This document shows, one piece after another, positions 34,339 to 45,999 of a DNA stretch of 64,000 bases. Every line of letters starts with the position of its first letter. The stretch's first letter is position 1. The notes under the pieces are model-generated. The model made no database searches. It saw nothing but the letters and a program-made list of their open reading frames with translations, and was not told the origin of the DNA. Origin of the DNA: Cryptomeria japonica (lineage: Eukaryota > Streptophyta > Pinopsida > Cupressales > Cupressaceae); assembly GCF_030272615.1 (NCBI RefSeq), contig NC_081410.1:187264119-187328118 (forward strand), given 5' to 3'. A program made the translations under genes and the position numbers.

Positions 34339-37300
34339 TCATATTCCATCATTGTCATCTTCTCCAACTTCGTGGGTGTCATGAGCAGCTATAAGTTCTT
34401 GAACCATGGATTGGCTCAGGACTTTCATTGCATTGAGTTTCTCCTTTGCTAGCTCTTTATTCCACCTATGTTGCACCATCTTCTCTGAGTGTTTCGGCAG
34501 CTGATCATTCCCAATGAAAATCATAGATTCGATCCTCGCCACCTTGGTTATATCCTCCGGCATGAAGCTACCCTTGGCTCTAATCTTCTCCATGTTCAAC
34601 TAGAAAGATTTGATTGCTTCCTGTGTGCTTAAGCCGTAGATTCCTAACTCCCAATCATGATCGGGATTAACCACCTTATTATCCTTGACTATACTACTTT
34701 GTAGATCCTGGAGTTCAAAAATAGAGGTCCTCGCATCCATAATCACTGACTAGAAGGTAAGCACTTGCCACATGATAGTTTTCTTCAGCAGGAAAAGCTG
34801 ACATTCATCGGCCACCAGCTTAATTGAATGCTCTATCAGAAACTTGGTAGCCCTGTATTCTTCTATTTTGGCAAACAGAGGCAAGATATTCTGCCATTTG
34901 TGCTCTTCTTTCTCCCAGGGCACAAGCTGATTTTGGATTTCAGAAATCAGGCTCTGTATTTCATCACACAATTTCTGAGAGTCAGTAATGTATTTCTCAC
35001 CATCTTTAATTATTTGTTCAATACACTTCTCAACTGCTTCAGCGATGCTCTTAGCTCATTGAACTTGGTTCATTAACCTCTTGTTTTCTGAAGAAGTTGG
35101 GTCGAAGTTCTCAATGGCATGGGATATGGGAATCGCTCCAAGGCAACCAATACTATCAATGAATTGAGCCAAAACACTTATCTATTGTTTTAGTTCTCTT
35201 TTCTCCCATCCATCCTTCTCTGACCTGGTAAGCATTTTCTTTGCTGACACTTGGAAAAAATGGTTATCTGTATCTCTGCTCATTTTTCCCAACTCTACTT
35301 TTGTGATCTCAAAATCATCAGGACCAACCTCTTTGTTTTCATCTTTCGGTTTGTAAGAGGCAATTTCAGCTGTCCATTTTCCAATTTCTTCATCATTGTT
35401 CAGGCGAGCAGTAGTCTTGAATCTTTTCGGCTTTGGATTCTTCTCTATGTACATGGCAACCATTTCCTGAATCAGAATGGTTATAGGAAGAAAGCTCCTT
35501 TTCTTGTTCACTGAGGTTGTTAACCATTTAGGGGTCATGGTGAAATGAGTAACACCTACAATCATCTTTGGCGGTGGTGTCATAGCCATAGTCACTTTTT
35601 GGGAGTCTAGAGCACAAGCAACTTCACCATCCAAATCTTCAATTTCAAAAATCTAAGCCTCAAACATAGCATCCTTTACTACCATATCCTTGACCTGGTC
35701 CATCTTCCTCTGGGCAACACTTCATGATCGAGTATGCTGTGGGGTACTAAAATCCAGAGTTGGACTAGACCTGCATCTAGGCTGAAGTGACTTGGCATCC
35801 TTAGCTGCATGAATAGGAGCACTGTTAGAAGGATGTTTTGGTGAAGATAGAGGATCCTTATTATTCCTTGCAGAAAGGGACTTGGTGCCTGACTTTATTG
35901 CTTTCTTTTTAGCCACCCATGCCACAATTCTTTCTAGAACTTGTTTGGTCCTTGATTGTATGAGATCATTTTCCTCCTCATCCTAATTAATTGGGAGCAT
36001 TTTAGTCTCTCCATGGGCTAAATATCCTGGTTCAAACAATTCAATATAATCCTCTTCAAGTCCTTTAATGTCTAACTTCATTTGCAAAGAGACAACCTGT
36101 TCTAGCACCAATCTCATGTTTTCCCTTTTGAAAACTTCAAGTTCATCTGTATAGTCTTCCCAAAAATCTTCTAACTATGGCGTGGGAAGATAAGGCATTA
36201 AGCCAAGGCTCTGAGAAAATCCCTTATTGTCAAACCCTTTCCTTTCAAAATACAGAGAGAAATTAAAATTCCTAAGGTCTTCTCCTATACTTAGTGCATC
36301 AGACATTGAATTACAAGACAACACCCCCAATTGTATTGGAAAATGACCTTCCCACTTGTCCTTAGGCTATGCCTTCTTGATCATAGAGGTCAGTTGCCTG
36401 CATACTTCTGCTAGAACAAAAACAATCATAATAGAAGTGGGAGAGCTTGAAGGGTTCCTCTTCAAAGCCTCCTACCCGTATATAGCAAAAGCATGGGAAC
36501 TGGATGTAAAAACTACCAAACTTCTTAATCAAGGTCTGTTCATCATCTGAAATCCGTTTAGCCTTTGTACCCTTCAGTTCATGACAAATATCACCCAGGA
36601 ATGCATTGTGTATCCTTCTAAAATCTTGTAGGGCATTATCTTTTTGTAGTATAGGATAGAACTCATACACCAGAACATCCTCCTTAGTGAGCTGCTTTGG
36701 TACACCCGTGAACTCCTTAACACAAGCTAGACAATACAAGAGATATGAGGACATGAAGAAGTTTTGTTGAAACTGCTTGGCTAGACTCAACTGCTCTCTC
36801 ATTGAATCAGTAATTAACTCTGCCCAATCCAAATATTGTTTTCCTTCCAGAACTAATTGCACATAGCAATAAATCCAATCATCAAAGCTATAAGCTTCTG
36901 CAGAACCTCTGGCTCGATGCAATAGAAGCATCACATCATGGATATGTGGAAACATGTGGTTCTTGTTAGGATTTTTGGGTAACCTATAATCCCCTCTCTG
37001 AGGAACGTTCAACCAGAATTTTGCCACATTATTTTTGTGTCTGGCTTTGTCTGCATTGAACTCACTGATTGACTGGGCAGGAGAGAAATTAGAAAACTGG
37101 TAATCTGGTATCTTGAAAACTGAAGCAATCACCTCACGGTTAATGGCAAGAAGGGTTTCACCATTTTCTCTCTTAATAGTTTCAGATACTAGGTTGTATC
37201 TAGCAATACACTCCCGAACCAACTCTGGACAAGGAATTGCTAGAGGAAAGGCTGCGGCTTCTAAAAGTCCACTACTCAAAATCTCTATACAAAAAGGCTT

Positions 37301-37429
37301 ATCAATACCCTTGAACACCCTTTCTTTCAAATCTTCAAGATTCTCTCCTTTCAGGTCAGTATCACTAACTATGGCTTCTATGGATGCCAAGCTAAAGACG
37401 TTTCCAAACAAATGCAAAGTGTACTTCAT
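34339..37429 (-). pseudogene. Long ORF inside the LTR, copy B (unknown family)
   Basis: The first 355 codons (37429-36362) are open. They begin MKYTLHLFGNVFSLASIEAI and include ETLLAINREVIASVFKIPDY, WIYCYVQLVLEGKQYLDWAE, FFMSSYLLYCLACVKEFTGV and CYIRVGGFEEEPFKLS. Near 36430 the frame changes, and the rest continues in one other frame (pieces 35925-35722, 35634-35182, 34971-34750, 34599-34339) with a few stops. The full span is about 1030 codons, 62 percent of the LTR. The C-terminal part has a basic stretch (KKKAIKSGTKSLSARNN) and helical charged segments. I see no zinc knuckle, DDE, YxDD or membrane anchor. It is sense to the element. Function unknown. Confidence 0.7.
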
Positions 37430-38365
37430 AACTTCAAAACAAGAAGCCTAAATTTGATTGCAGTGAAACCTTCTATATGAGAGAAAATGCAAGGGAAAAC
37501 ACTAGAGAAAATAATGAAAGACTCACCTTCATAGTTGTATAATCGAACGACGACTAGCAGCAAGAAAGACTCCTATCTAGGGATAACATAAACAAAAGTC
37601 CAGTAGCAAGTAACAAATGCAGAACACAAATGATTTTCATACCTTATTGAGAAAGGTAATGATACAGATACATTAAATGCAATGATTTAACAATTTTAGT
37701 CTGGACGTGGTAAGTTGGTAGATTAGACCCTCACATGCATGCATTGAATGCATGGCGGCGTGCTTTAAGAAACTGCCAGTTCCCGAAACGTTCACTTTGA
37801 AAAAGCCAAAGAATGACATCACTTTAAGATATGGTTCTGCCTCTCTGTATTTAGCAATGAATGCACTTCCCAAAACATTAGAAACTGCTGGACCCACCAA
37901 CATTGAACCCAGATGAACATCTTGTACCTACTTCTTGAGTGTTCAAGTAGTTCAAGATGTACACCATGTTAAACTGTTGACCACTTGCTATGTCGAACAC
38001 ATTGAACATATTTGAACCCTTTGAACTCAGTTCAATAAGTTCAACACAAATGTTATATCACCAAATAGGAAAAAAATTTTGGAAGAGCTGCTGCAAAACA
38101 CTTAGAGAAAATGTTAGTACAAAAAACTTTTTCTGAACACCTTGGAACCTATTGAACCTAAATGAACCTATTGAACCCAGTTCAGAACGGTTCGACATGT
38201 TCAAGGCATTCAATCAATTGTCTGAACTTGACTTAAATGACTAGAAAAAGGATTTGAGGACACATTAAAGACTTGAACCAAGGTAATATGGCATGAACTA
38301 GGACTCCAACATAAAAAGGAAAAGATGACCCACTCTTGCCATGAGGAATAAATGACATGGTAACA

Positions 38366-39075
38366 CTTATTAAGTATTTTGCATTCCAAAATAATGTACC
38401 AGTAAACAAGAATTAATGCAGTAAATATGAACAATAAAGACAACATAGAAGGAACATCATAACACAAGATTTTTGGCGAGGAAACCTGATGTGGGAAAAA
38501 CCTCGATGGGATTTGTGACCCACAATATTCACTCACTGGCCAATGAATGGATATTACTTACAATGACATGTCTGCACATGCAAGAAGGTCAACTACCTAG
38601 AGCTCATTGCTCAAATACAAGAGGAAGTCTCACTGACTTACAAAATGGATTATGAGAATCCAATATAATGTACTGTTACAAAAAGCATCTGCTATGCCAA
38701 GTTCAGTACCGGTTTAAGCTCATACAATAACCATAAACCTTTCTACAAAATTTTCCTTAATATTCACTCTACATATCCATCATATCTATCCTCATCATGT
38801 GTCCTAATGATTTACAAAATATCATACTTATATATGAGTCTTATTACAATATGTCATGTCGGCTTATAAAAGATAATACAATTAAATACAAAATACAATA
38901 ATCAAAATCATGTCGGCTAGAGTGTCGTTAAACATTATTGTCACTGTCGGTGAAGTGTCTGCCAGTGTAGAGTTTGTCGGTGCCAGTGCCTTCCATTGCC
39001 ATTAGATTGTAAGGTTGCCATCAATGACAATACCTTCAATCACCTTCAACTACCATTAGAGTGTGCAATGCCAAC
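38366..39075 (-). mobile_element. Copia-type LTR fragment cut by Tat insertion
   Basis: On the minus strand it starts TGTTGGCATTG at 39075. It contains a TATATAAG box near 38834 and the conserved Copia LTR block (GAGGTTTTTCCCACATCAGG ... TCTTGTGTTA) also seen in the element at 508-7851. It runs up to TGTTACC, the start of the 5-kb LTR, so its 3' end is cut off. It in turn interrupts the 5' LTR of the plus-strand Gypsy element; GAGAC at 39076-39080 would be half of its target duplication. Confidence 0.7.
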
Positions 39076-39778
39076 AGAGACACATGGCACTTAGGCCACA
39101 TGTCTCTTCCCTTGGACACTTGCCCTCTTATGAGCAAGGTTCCTTGACACTTGTCACCATAGAGATGATAAGTGTCCCTCCCTCTAACCTCTTCTCCAAC
39201 CTCCTCCAATTTCACCCTTGATATCTTTAGACTCAATCTTGACCGTTGATTTTTTGCCACCTCACCCCTAGCCTTGGAAATCCTATAAATATCCCCCATT
39301 TTGGAGCACAAAGGATCCCATCTCATATCAATTTAGGCATTGTTACTATAGGCATATCCATTCTAGCATATCATTTGAGCATTGTTATTATAGGCAATTA
39401 TCTAGTTTAATTTGATCATTTTCTAGCATAATTGTTAAATCATGTAGCTTAATCAGTCTCTTTTCTAGCTTAATTACATCATCATAGCTTAATCATGCAT
39501 ATCATTAACTTAATTAGACTCTTGGATCAATCTAGCATAATCAATCTCATCTAGTTTTCATATCATCATTATTTTAAATCCTCCATCTAGGTGTAGTCAA
39601 GTCACTGGGATTGCTTATCCAAATCTAAGAGAAAATCCATACTCGAGTCTCTTAGGAGGTGATAGGTTGCTTTTTCATGGTTTATCTTTCATTTGATTTG
39701 AATTTCCTAACCATGCTTGTAATGATCTATTGAGTGTTCGTGTTGCAGCTGTGGGTACCCTATTTCACACACATGACA
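39076..39778 (+). repeat. 5' LTR, truncated at its left end
   Basis: It matches 57566-58269 (703 versus 704 bp). It contains TATAAATA (39284-39291), then TTTTGGAGCACAAAGGATCC, and ends ACACATGACA. The first roughly 410 bp present in the 3' LTR are missing because the Copia LTR entered at this point. Confidence 0.88.
39284..39291 (+). promoter_or_regulatory. LTR TATA box
   Basis: CCTATAAATATCC is conserved in both LTRs (57772-57779 in the 3' copy). It is the likely promoter for the genomic RNA. Confidence 0.7.
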
Positions 39779-39781
39779 TTT

Positions 39782-39799
39782 TGCTGCCTACCATGGGGT
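39782..39799 (+). other. Primer-binding site, degenerate
   Basis: TGCTGCCTACCATGGGGT lies a few bases after the LTR end. It resembles the TGGCGCCCACCGTGGGGC primer site common in plant Tat-type elements, with several changes. Confidence 0.65.
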
Positions 39800-42003
39800 C
39801 GGAAATCTAATTTCTTGGTCACTCTCATCATCAAATCTTCAATCTCACGAGTTTCTTGTTAGGCCTGTTTCAGAATCTTGTACGAGTACCTTTATAGTAC
39901 TATGTGAGTTTCTTTGTGCACTCGTACAGTTATGTGAGAATACTCATATGAGTAGGTGAGAATACTTGTACGAATTTTTGCTTCTATGTTTTCAAAATAG
40001 ATTGCATTTTAGGGTTTTTATGCTTCAATTTGGCTATTACTAATGCTAACCCTAGTCTGTTTTTGAGTTTTCTAGTAGCCTAATCAATTTTTGTAGGATG
40101 ATTGTCAAAGATTATGCTTGCCAAAGCTTCATTTCATCAAAACAACATGACTACTAGCGTATCTATTTTGTAGGTTACCTAAAGGAGAACTCAACCAAAA
40201 TTTATGTCTTCTTTAATTTTTCTAGGCACACTTATTTTGCTAATGGTAAACGAATATCTTGTTTTCTATGTCTGAGAAGTTGTCTAAAAGGTAGGAGAGT
40301 ATGCTCTTGTACATTTGGACACTCTGAAATCCCAATCCTTAAAGCACTTCTATGTTTGAGATTTGATTACCTTTAGCAGGTTTGTCATAGTGGGAAAAAG
40401 TAATCACCCCATGAGAACAACCCAAGTGAGTACAACTAGACCTAAGCTTTCCGACTCACTCTAAAAAATAGGCCTCTCAGGATTAAAGTCTTGGAGGATG
40501 GGATTATTTGAGTTTTCTCTTTTGAGATCTCTCATATCATACATTTAGTAGGGCCTCACAGTCTCAATCATGCTTGCATGACTACTTGTTTCGGTACCTT
40601 GTGGGGCTATAGGCCTCAATCATGCTTGCACGACTGAAAGGGGTAATTTCAAATGTAAACCTTTACTATGAAACCTAAGATAGAAGCTACTCAATTCACC
40701 TCCAAAAGGGGGATAATCTTTGTGCAAGAGAGATAGTATCTATCCTAGGACACTTGCCATATTGTGCTCCCATTAGCATTTGGAGTCAGATAATACAGCG
40801 TTGAGAATCCATTGCATGAGACTTAGCGGCCGTATTCTGATTAGCTATTGGGTGTGTACCTAAGTTTGCAAGAAAAGGTTTTCTCTCTCAACCAACTTCC
40901 TTAGGATTTAGCATGATGCGCTTGAGGTCATTTATCATATCATGTGTTTGTTGTGTCTTCATCCTTGAAATAGAAAACCAAACATCTAAAAACTGGAAAA
41001 TAGAATCAAAACATCAAACTTCATTGATCAAAAATCTGTCCAAATAAACTTTTTGTATATGTTCTATCCTTATTCGTATGAGATTTCTAGTTTTTCATAC
41101 GGGAAATCTAGTTTATCGTGTGGTTCTGTGGGAATTCTCATACGAGTCAGTTTAGTAGCAGCTTTTTTTGTTATCTTTTGTCATCTGGTTCTGTAGGAAT
41201 TCTCGTACGAGTCAGTTTAGCATAAGCTTTTTTTGTTATCTTTTATCATCTAGTTCTGTGGTAAGTGTCATATGAGTTTATGCCTTTGCCATACAAGATT
41301 GCTAGTTTATCATATGGATCTATCTAAATTGTCATCTAGGGCTGTCTAATCTGTCGTACGATTTTTTGTCTTTGTCAGTCTAGAGCTGTCTTCTTGCATG
41401 TCTTTTTCAGATGTGTCATGTTTCTTTGATCATTTTACAGTGAGCATAAACACCTGATATCTATCATTCTGTGCTTAGATTGTTTTCTTGGTTCACTTGG
41501 TCAAGTTATCTTTTGTCCAATAAGATTTTAGAACTAGACACCTCAAATATTTTCAAGTATTCACCTTCAACAAGTTCAAGATCTAAACATCTCAAAGTGC
41601 ATTATCACCCTCTTTGATAAACTGATCACTCAAAACATAGTTTCTCATCAAGATCTATCATCCTTTATCACAAAACTACAACATTTGGTCAGGATAACCT
41701 TGTCCCAAATCGTAGGATAGATAGTTCCTATTGGACTTGGTTTCATCAAAATCATCATCTTTCCACTCCAAAATTGAAGATCGAAAAACTTGCAAACTTT
41801 CAAACACTTGAATTATCTTTTTGTGTCATATCACTCTATCATATCTACATTGATAGTTGGTCATTTATTGAAACACCTCCTAGACAATTGAATCCTTGCA
41901 CAATATACAACACACGTGTATGACCGTTTTCACTAGAGCATAGAGATGGACGATCACAAAAATGGAAATCAAAACATTTGAAATAACTGAAGACTATAGT
42001 AAC
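39800..42003 (+). other. Long non-coding leader with 65-bp repeats
   Basis: About 2.2 kb precedes gag without coding signal. A 65-bp unit repeats about 2.5 times from 41121 (starts at 41121, 41186 and 41251), each with GTTCTGTGG and most with TACGAGTCAGTTTAG. The words CTCGTACGAG/CTTGTACGAG and relatives are scattered from about 39880 to 41360. Confidence 0.7.
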
Positions 42004-43848
42004 ATGGAACACGAAAATGAAATACAAGAAGGGAAAATAAAATAAAAACATCTCAAAGAAATCAAACAAGATCCTAAATTCGATAAATTTATGGAGAAAA
42101 TATTGGAGGGAGAAAAAGAAAAATACTTCCTAATGTTAGCTAAATCTGGTGCTACACTCCCCCAATATTTTGATGTGAGCAAATTAGGACAAAAGAGAGG
42201 TGACGCTTTCCATGATAATGAATGACATGAGGGGATTATCAGTCACAAAAAGGATGACGCATCAATTCCTGATAACACAAGAACTAATGAGGAAACTTCC
42301 ATTCCCAAAATGGATGATGTAGAAATTCTCAACCATGTCAAATCAAATGAGGACACAAGAAAGAGTTGAGATGATACAAGAAGAGATCAAAATCATACTA
42401 GAACGCACACTCATGGTTATACAAGAACAAATCATGTTGATAATCCTATCACAACTTTTACACAACAAATACAAATGTTGCAAACACGGATTCAAGATAT
42501 GTAGAGAGGAACTATTAGAAGATACTCACTTCAAGAAATTTGTCCTTACCCATTGGACAAAAATATAAACATGATACCATTTCCTACAGGTTGTGAAACT
42601 CTTTGATACGATAAATATAATGGAAGCACTGATCCGTAGGATAATATACGAGAATTTTGCATGATGAGTATGGGGTTTGCACATGAGGATACCTACCTGA
42701 TGAGATTATTTCCAAAGAGCTTAAGTGGACTAGCTATGGAATGGTTCTCCAAACTCCCACTTGGAATTAGATCATTCACAGAATTGGTGGATAAGTTTGT
42801 TTCACAATACTCTTACAAAATTCAACATGAGGTCACAATGCTAGACCTATGTAATACTAAACAAAAGAGTGGAGAACCTTTTATGATGTTTCTACAAAGA
42901 TGGAGATGGTTAGCTTCACGATATCCTCAAATGGTGCTGGAATACAAGAAAATAGATATATTCATTGATAACCTAAATGAACAAATGAGCTATCATCTAA
43001 AAATGCAATGCCATCAAAATTTTGAAAAGATGATTGATAATGGTATTAGAATGGAAGAAGCTATGGTAAAGAAGGGTGAGTTGAAGCTATACAAAGAAGG
43101 AGTTAATCCTCCTAACAACAATGTTAGCAACAATAACAATGATAAGCCTAAATTTTGGAATAAAAATTAAAATGTTGTCAATGATGGGATAGTGGATAAC
43201 AACAATGTAAAACCAAAACAACCAGTTTTCAATTTATCCACTCACTCAGCCGTAGCTCATCAAAACAATAATCACCAAAAAACAACTTTCAACAATGTCT
43301 TTCGAAGAAAATTTACAAACATTGGTGAACCACTTGGGTCAGCACTAAAGTTGTTTCTCACAAACAAATTGATTACTTTTCCAGAAGGAAGAAACTACGA
43401 ACCTCAAGTGAAACCCTCTTGGTGGAACGACAACCATTATTGCGATTTCCATCAAAACAAGGGACACCACATAGATAATTGTCAGTGGTTGAAACATGTC
43501 ATCCAAGATTTGATTGATAATAGAATAATAACTGTGGATGGACATATGACAAATGAATCTCATATAGCTTTCAAAACTCCTCTTCCAAACTATGAGAAGG
43601 GTGAATCATCAGCAACACATAATGGTAAGGGTAAGGCAAAGGTAAACTATGCTCATACATATGATAATGTGCTAAATGTGATTTTAGTTAAAGAAAAACA
43701 ACATCGAGAACCTGCTCATGCTATCACAAGAAGAAAAGCTAAAGTTGTTTTGTTGGGTCCTACAACTAACACGTCATCCACTACAAAACAATACAATATA
43801 GTGGATCAACTACAAAAAATGCCCACACAAATATCCAAGAACTTTTAA
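42004..43848 (+). pseudogene. Tat-type gag, several stops
   Basis: One frame from ATG at 42004 to 43848 is interrupted by at least six stops in the first third; 42661-43170 and 43192-43848 are open. Capsid-type motifs are present: DKYNGSTDP, LMRLFPKSLSGLAMEWFSKL, FVSQYSYKI and FMMFLQRWRWLASRYP. The zinc-binding region is CDFHQNKGHHIDNC. Gag would package genomic RNA. Confidence 0.82.
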
Positions 43849-43937
43849 AGCTTTCACTTTCACACAAAGAAATTCTTGAATGAGCATTAGTAGATATAAC
43901 AGTGTCTAAAGATCTTGATATAGATCAATTCTAAACC

Positions 43938-44363
43938 ATGGTGGTACATCTCACAACCCCTCACTGCTTATCATTCACTGAAGAAGATGGCATGTCCTTG
44001 CAACATCCCCATAATGCTCCCTTGCATATCGAAGGCCTCATTCATAAGATGCGAGTTAAACATGTCCTGATAGATGAGGGAGCTAGCTTAAACATTTTCT
44101 CATTGAGTCTTGTCCATGCTCTAGGTTATTCAAAAGAGGCAGTTGATCCCTGGAAAAAGATCACCATCAAAGCATATGATGAAGAAGAGAATTCCTCTAA
44201 AGGAATTGTGATATTACCCATTAGAGTGGGACCTTTGCAGAAAGACATAGCATGCCAAGCTCTAGACTTGGACTTATCATACAACATACTCTTGGGAAGA
44301 CCCTGGATACATGACATACAAGTTGTTCCATCAACATGTCATCGATGCCTCAAATTTCCCTAA
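43938..44363 (+). pseudogene. Aspartic protease domain
   Basis: 141 open codons in a frame different from gag. It contains VLIDEGASLNIFS, where the usual Gly or Ser after the Asp is Glu, and YNILLGRPWIHDIQVVPST, the conserved C-terminal protease block. It would process the polyprotein. The DEGA change suggests loss of activity. Confidence 0.8.
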
Positions 44364-45999
44364 AATGGGGAAGGAAATCACAATCTCAATAGATTCAAAT
44401 CCATTTTAGTACTGTAGTAATCTAAAACCAGCTCAAGAGGTCATTGTTCCTCATAAGAGGGAGGCATCATCTTCAAACACACAATCCAAAGAAAAACCAT
44501 TTGCCTCAATTTTGTCAAGTATGGAAAAATAAATGTAGTTAAGAGATTGAGGGAATGAATAATATTCAATATCACAACTACCACTTTCTCCAAAGTCCTA
44601 TGGAAAACCATCAAACTCTAAACAACAACCAATTGTAAAACATCTTCCAATATTTGATGGAGCATTTGTTAGTGATAGGATCTTATCAGAGGAAACAAAA
44701 CAAAAAGATGTGCTACAATATCTATACAAGGATGAAGAAGTCCAACAAAAGATCAACAATGTCAAAATACCCACTAAAAAATATGAAAAAGGATTTAACA
44801 TCCTTTAAAGTCCTATAGGAAAAAGAAAAGAAGGTATCACAGAACCTATCCAGCCTCATACTCAGTAGACTATAGACAAAGAAGGCTTAGGGTATGAACA
44901 TGTTACACTACTAGAAGACACATCTTCTAGCCAATAACAAGAGGAATATGAAAATAGACAAGAACAACTTGCAATTGAAAGGGAAGAAACATCTGCCAAG
45001 CAACAAGAGCAAGCAAACATGAAATGGCAAAAGAAGCAAGCCTCAAATCAATAGGAAAAACAAACTTAAGGCACTTCCCAAGTAGCATTAACCCTCAATC
45101 AAAACAAGCATGAACCTAGTACTAATCAAGGAGAACTCATAGCAAGGTTGATAGAACTTAATCTTAGTCCCAAAGAAGCTGGATATGAAAGAAGAAAGAT
45201 ATAGCAAGAAAAATAGAAGAAACAAATCAAATGCTATATGAACAAATCTGTAGATTGCAAGCTACAAGTGAGATAGATTCTAATGAATGGGAATGGGATT
45301 CATATCATTCTGAATAATCAGCTGAAGAAAAATGCTTTGAAGAAGATGTAAGAGTCGATGTAGTTCACACGTATGCAGGGAAAACATTAGGAACTAGCCC
45401 ACTTGAATTAGAATCACATATGGCTGACTTGGACTTAATTGAGGATGATCAGGAGATCCTTGTGTGAGGTCATTCTGGTGAGAGTATCATTCTAGACATT
45501 GACATACATATCAAAAAATTTAACATATCTATCATGACCCTTAATACCCTCGAAACATCTCAACTTGAGGACCCTTTACCTCTAATCCACCCTAAACTTA
45601 TTGATTGGGAAAATGAAAGACATACTGCCATTGATACCTTTCCTAATGACCATTCCATATCCTTATATTTTAATGTAGTCAAACCTGAAATAAACTTCAC
45701 CAGGAATCTCAACAACATATCTTCCAGTCAAGTGGGTGCCAAATCTTTCAGTCGCAAAAGTGAAAATAAAGTAAACAATATCAGGTATAATGCTGAAAAC
45801 CATTTATTGGCAACATTAGACCATGAAAAAGTAAAAATAAAGGATGCATCTACTGGTGAAAACCTCCTTGAGGCATAGAAAGATTGGAGATCTGACACTT
45901 TACCTAAGCACTATCAAGAAAGGTCATCCATTTTGATAAAGCCAACATAGGCAATTAACATTGGTACAATAGAACAACCAAAGATTTTATATCCAACAA
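44364..45999 (+). pseudogene. Linker between protease and RT
   Basis: A region rich in E, Q, K and N codons has many stops. A frame at 45534-45878 includes DPLPLIHPKLIDWENERHTA, a typical acidic linker of Tat polyproteins. No catalytic motif is seen. Confidence 0.5.

Larger units (their letters stand above)
18142..38365 (-). mobile_element. Tat-type Ty3/Gypsy element, LTR-internal-LTR-internal (truncated)
   Basis: Read on the minus strand the order is LTR (38365-33406), internal region (33405-27374), LTR (27373-22410), then a second internal region (22409-18142) that stops inside the upstream RNase H domain. Both LTRs begin TGTTACC and end TAACA. Both are followed by a GGCGACTCTGCTGGGG-type primer site, six bases on. 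The two internal regions match in gag, PR and upstream RNase H. This is the form expected after recombination between element copies, followed by loss of the distal end. A 5-base flank ATAAG (38366-38370) is the only visible half of a target duplication. Confidence 0.85.
33406..38365 (-). repeat. 4960-bp LTR, copy B
   Basis: It begins TGTTACCATG at 38365 and ends CTAACA at 33406 on the minus strand. It aligns with copy A (22410-27373) from end to end, only 4 bp different in length. The outer flank is ATAAG and Copia LTR sequence. It contains the less damaged copy of the LTR ORF. Confidence 0.9.
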
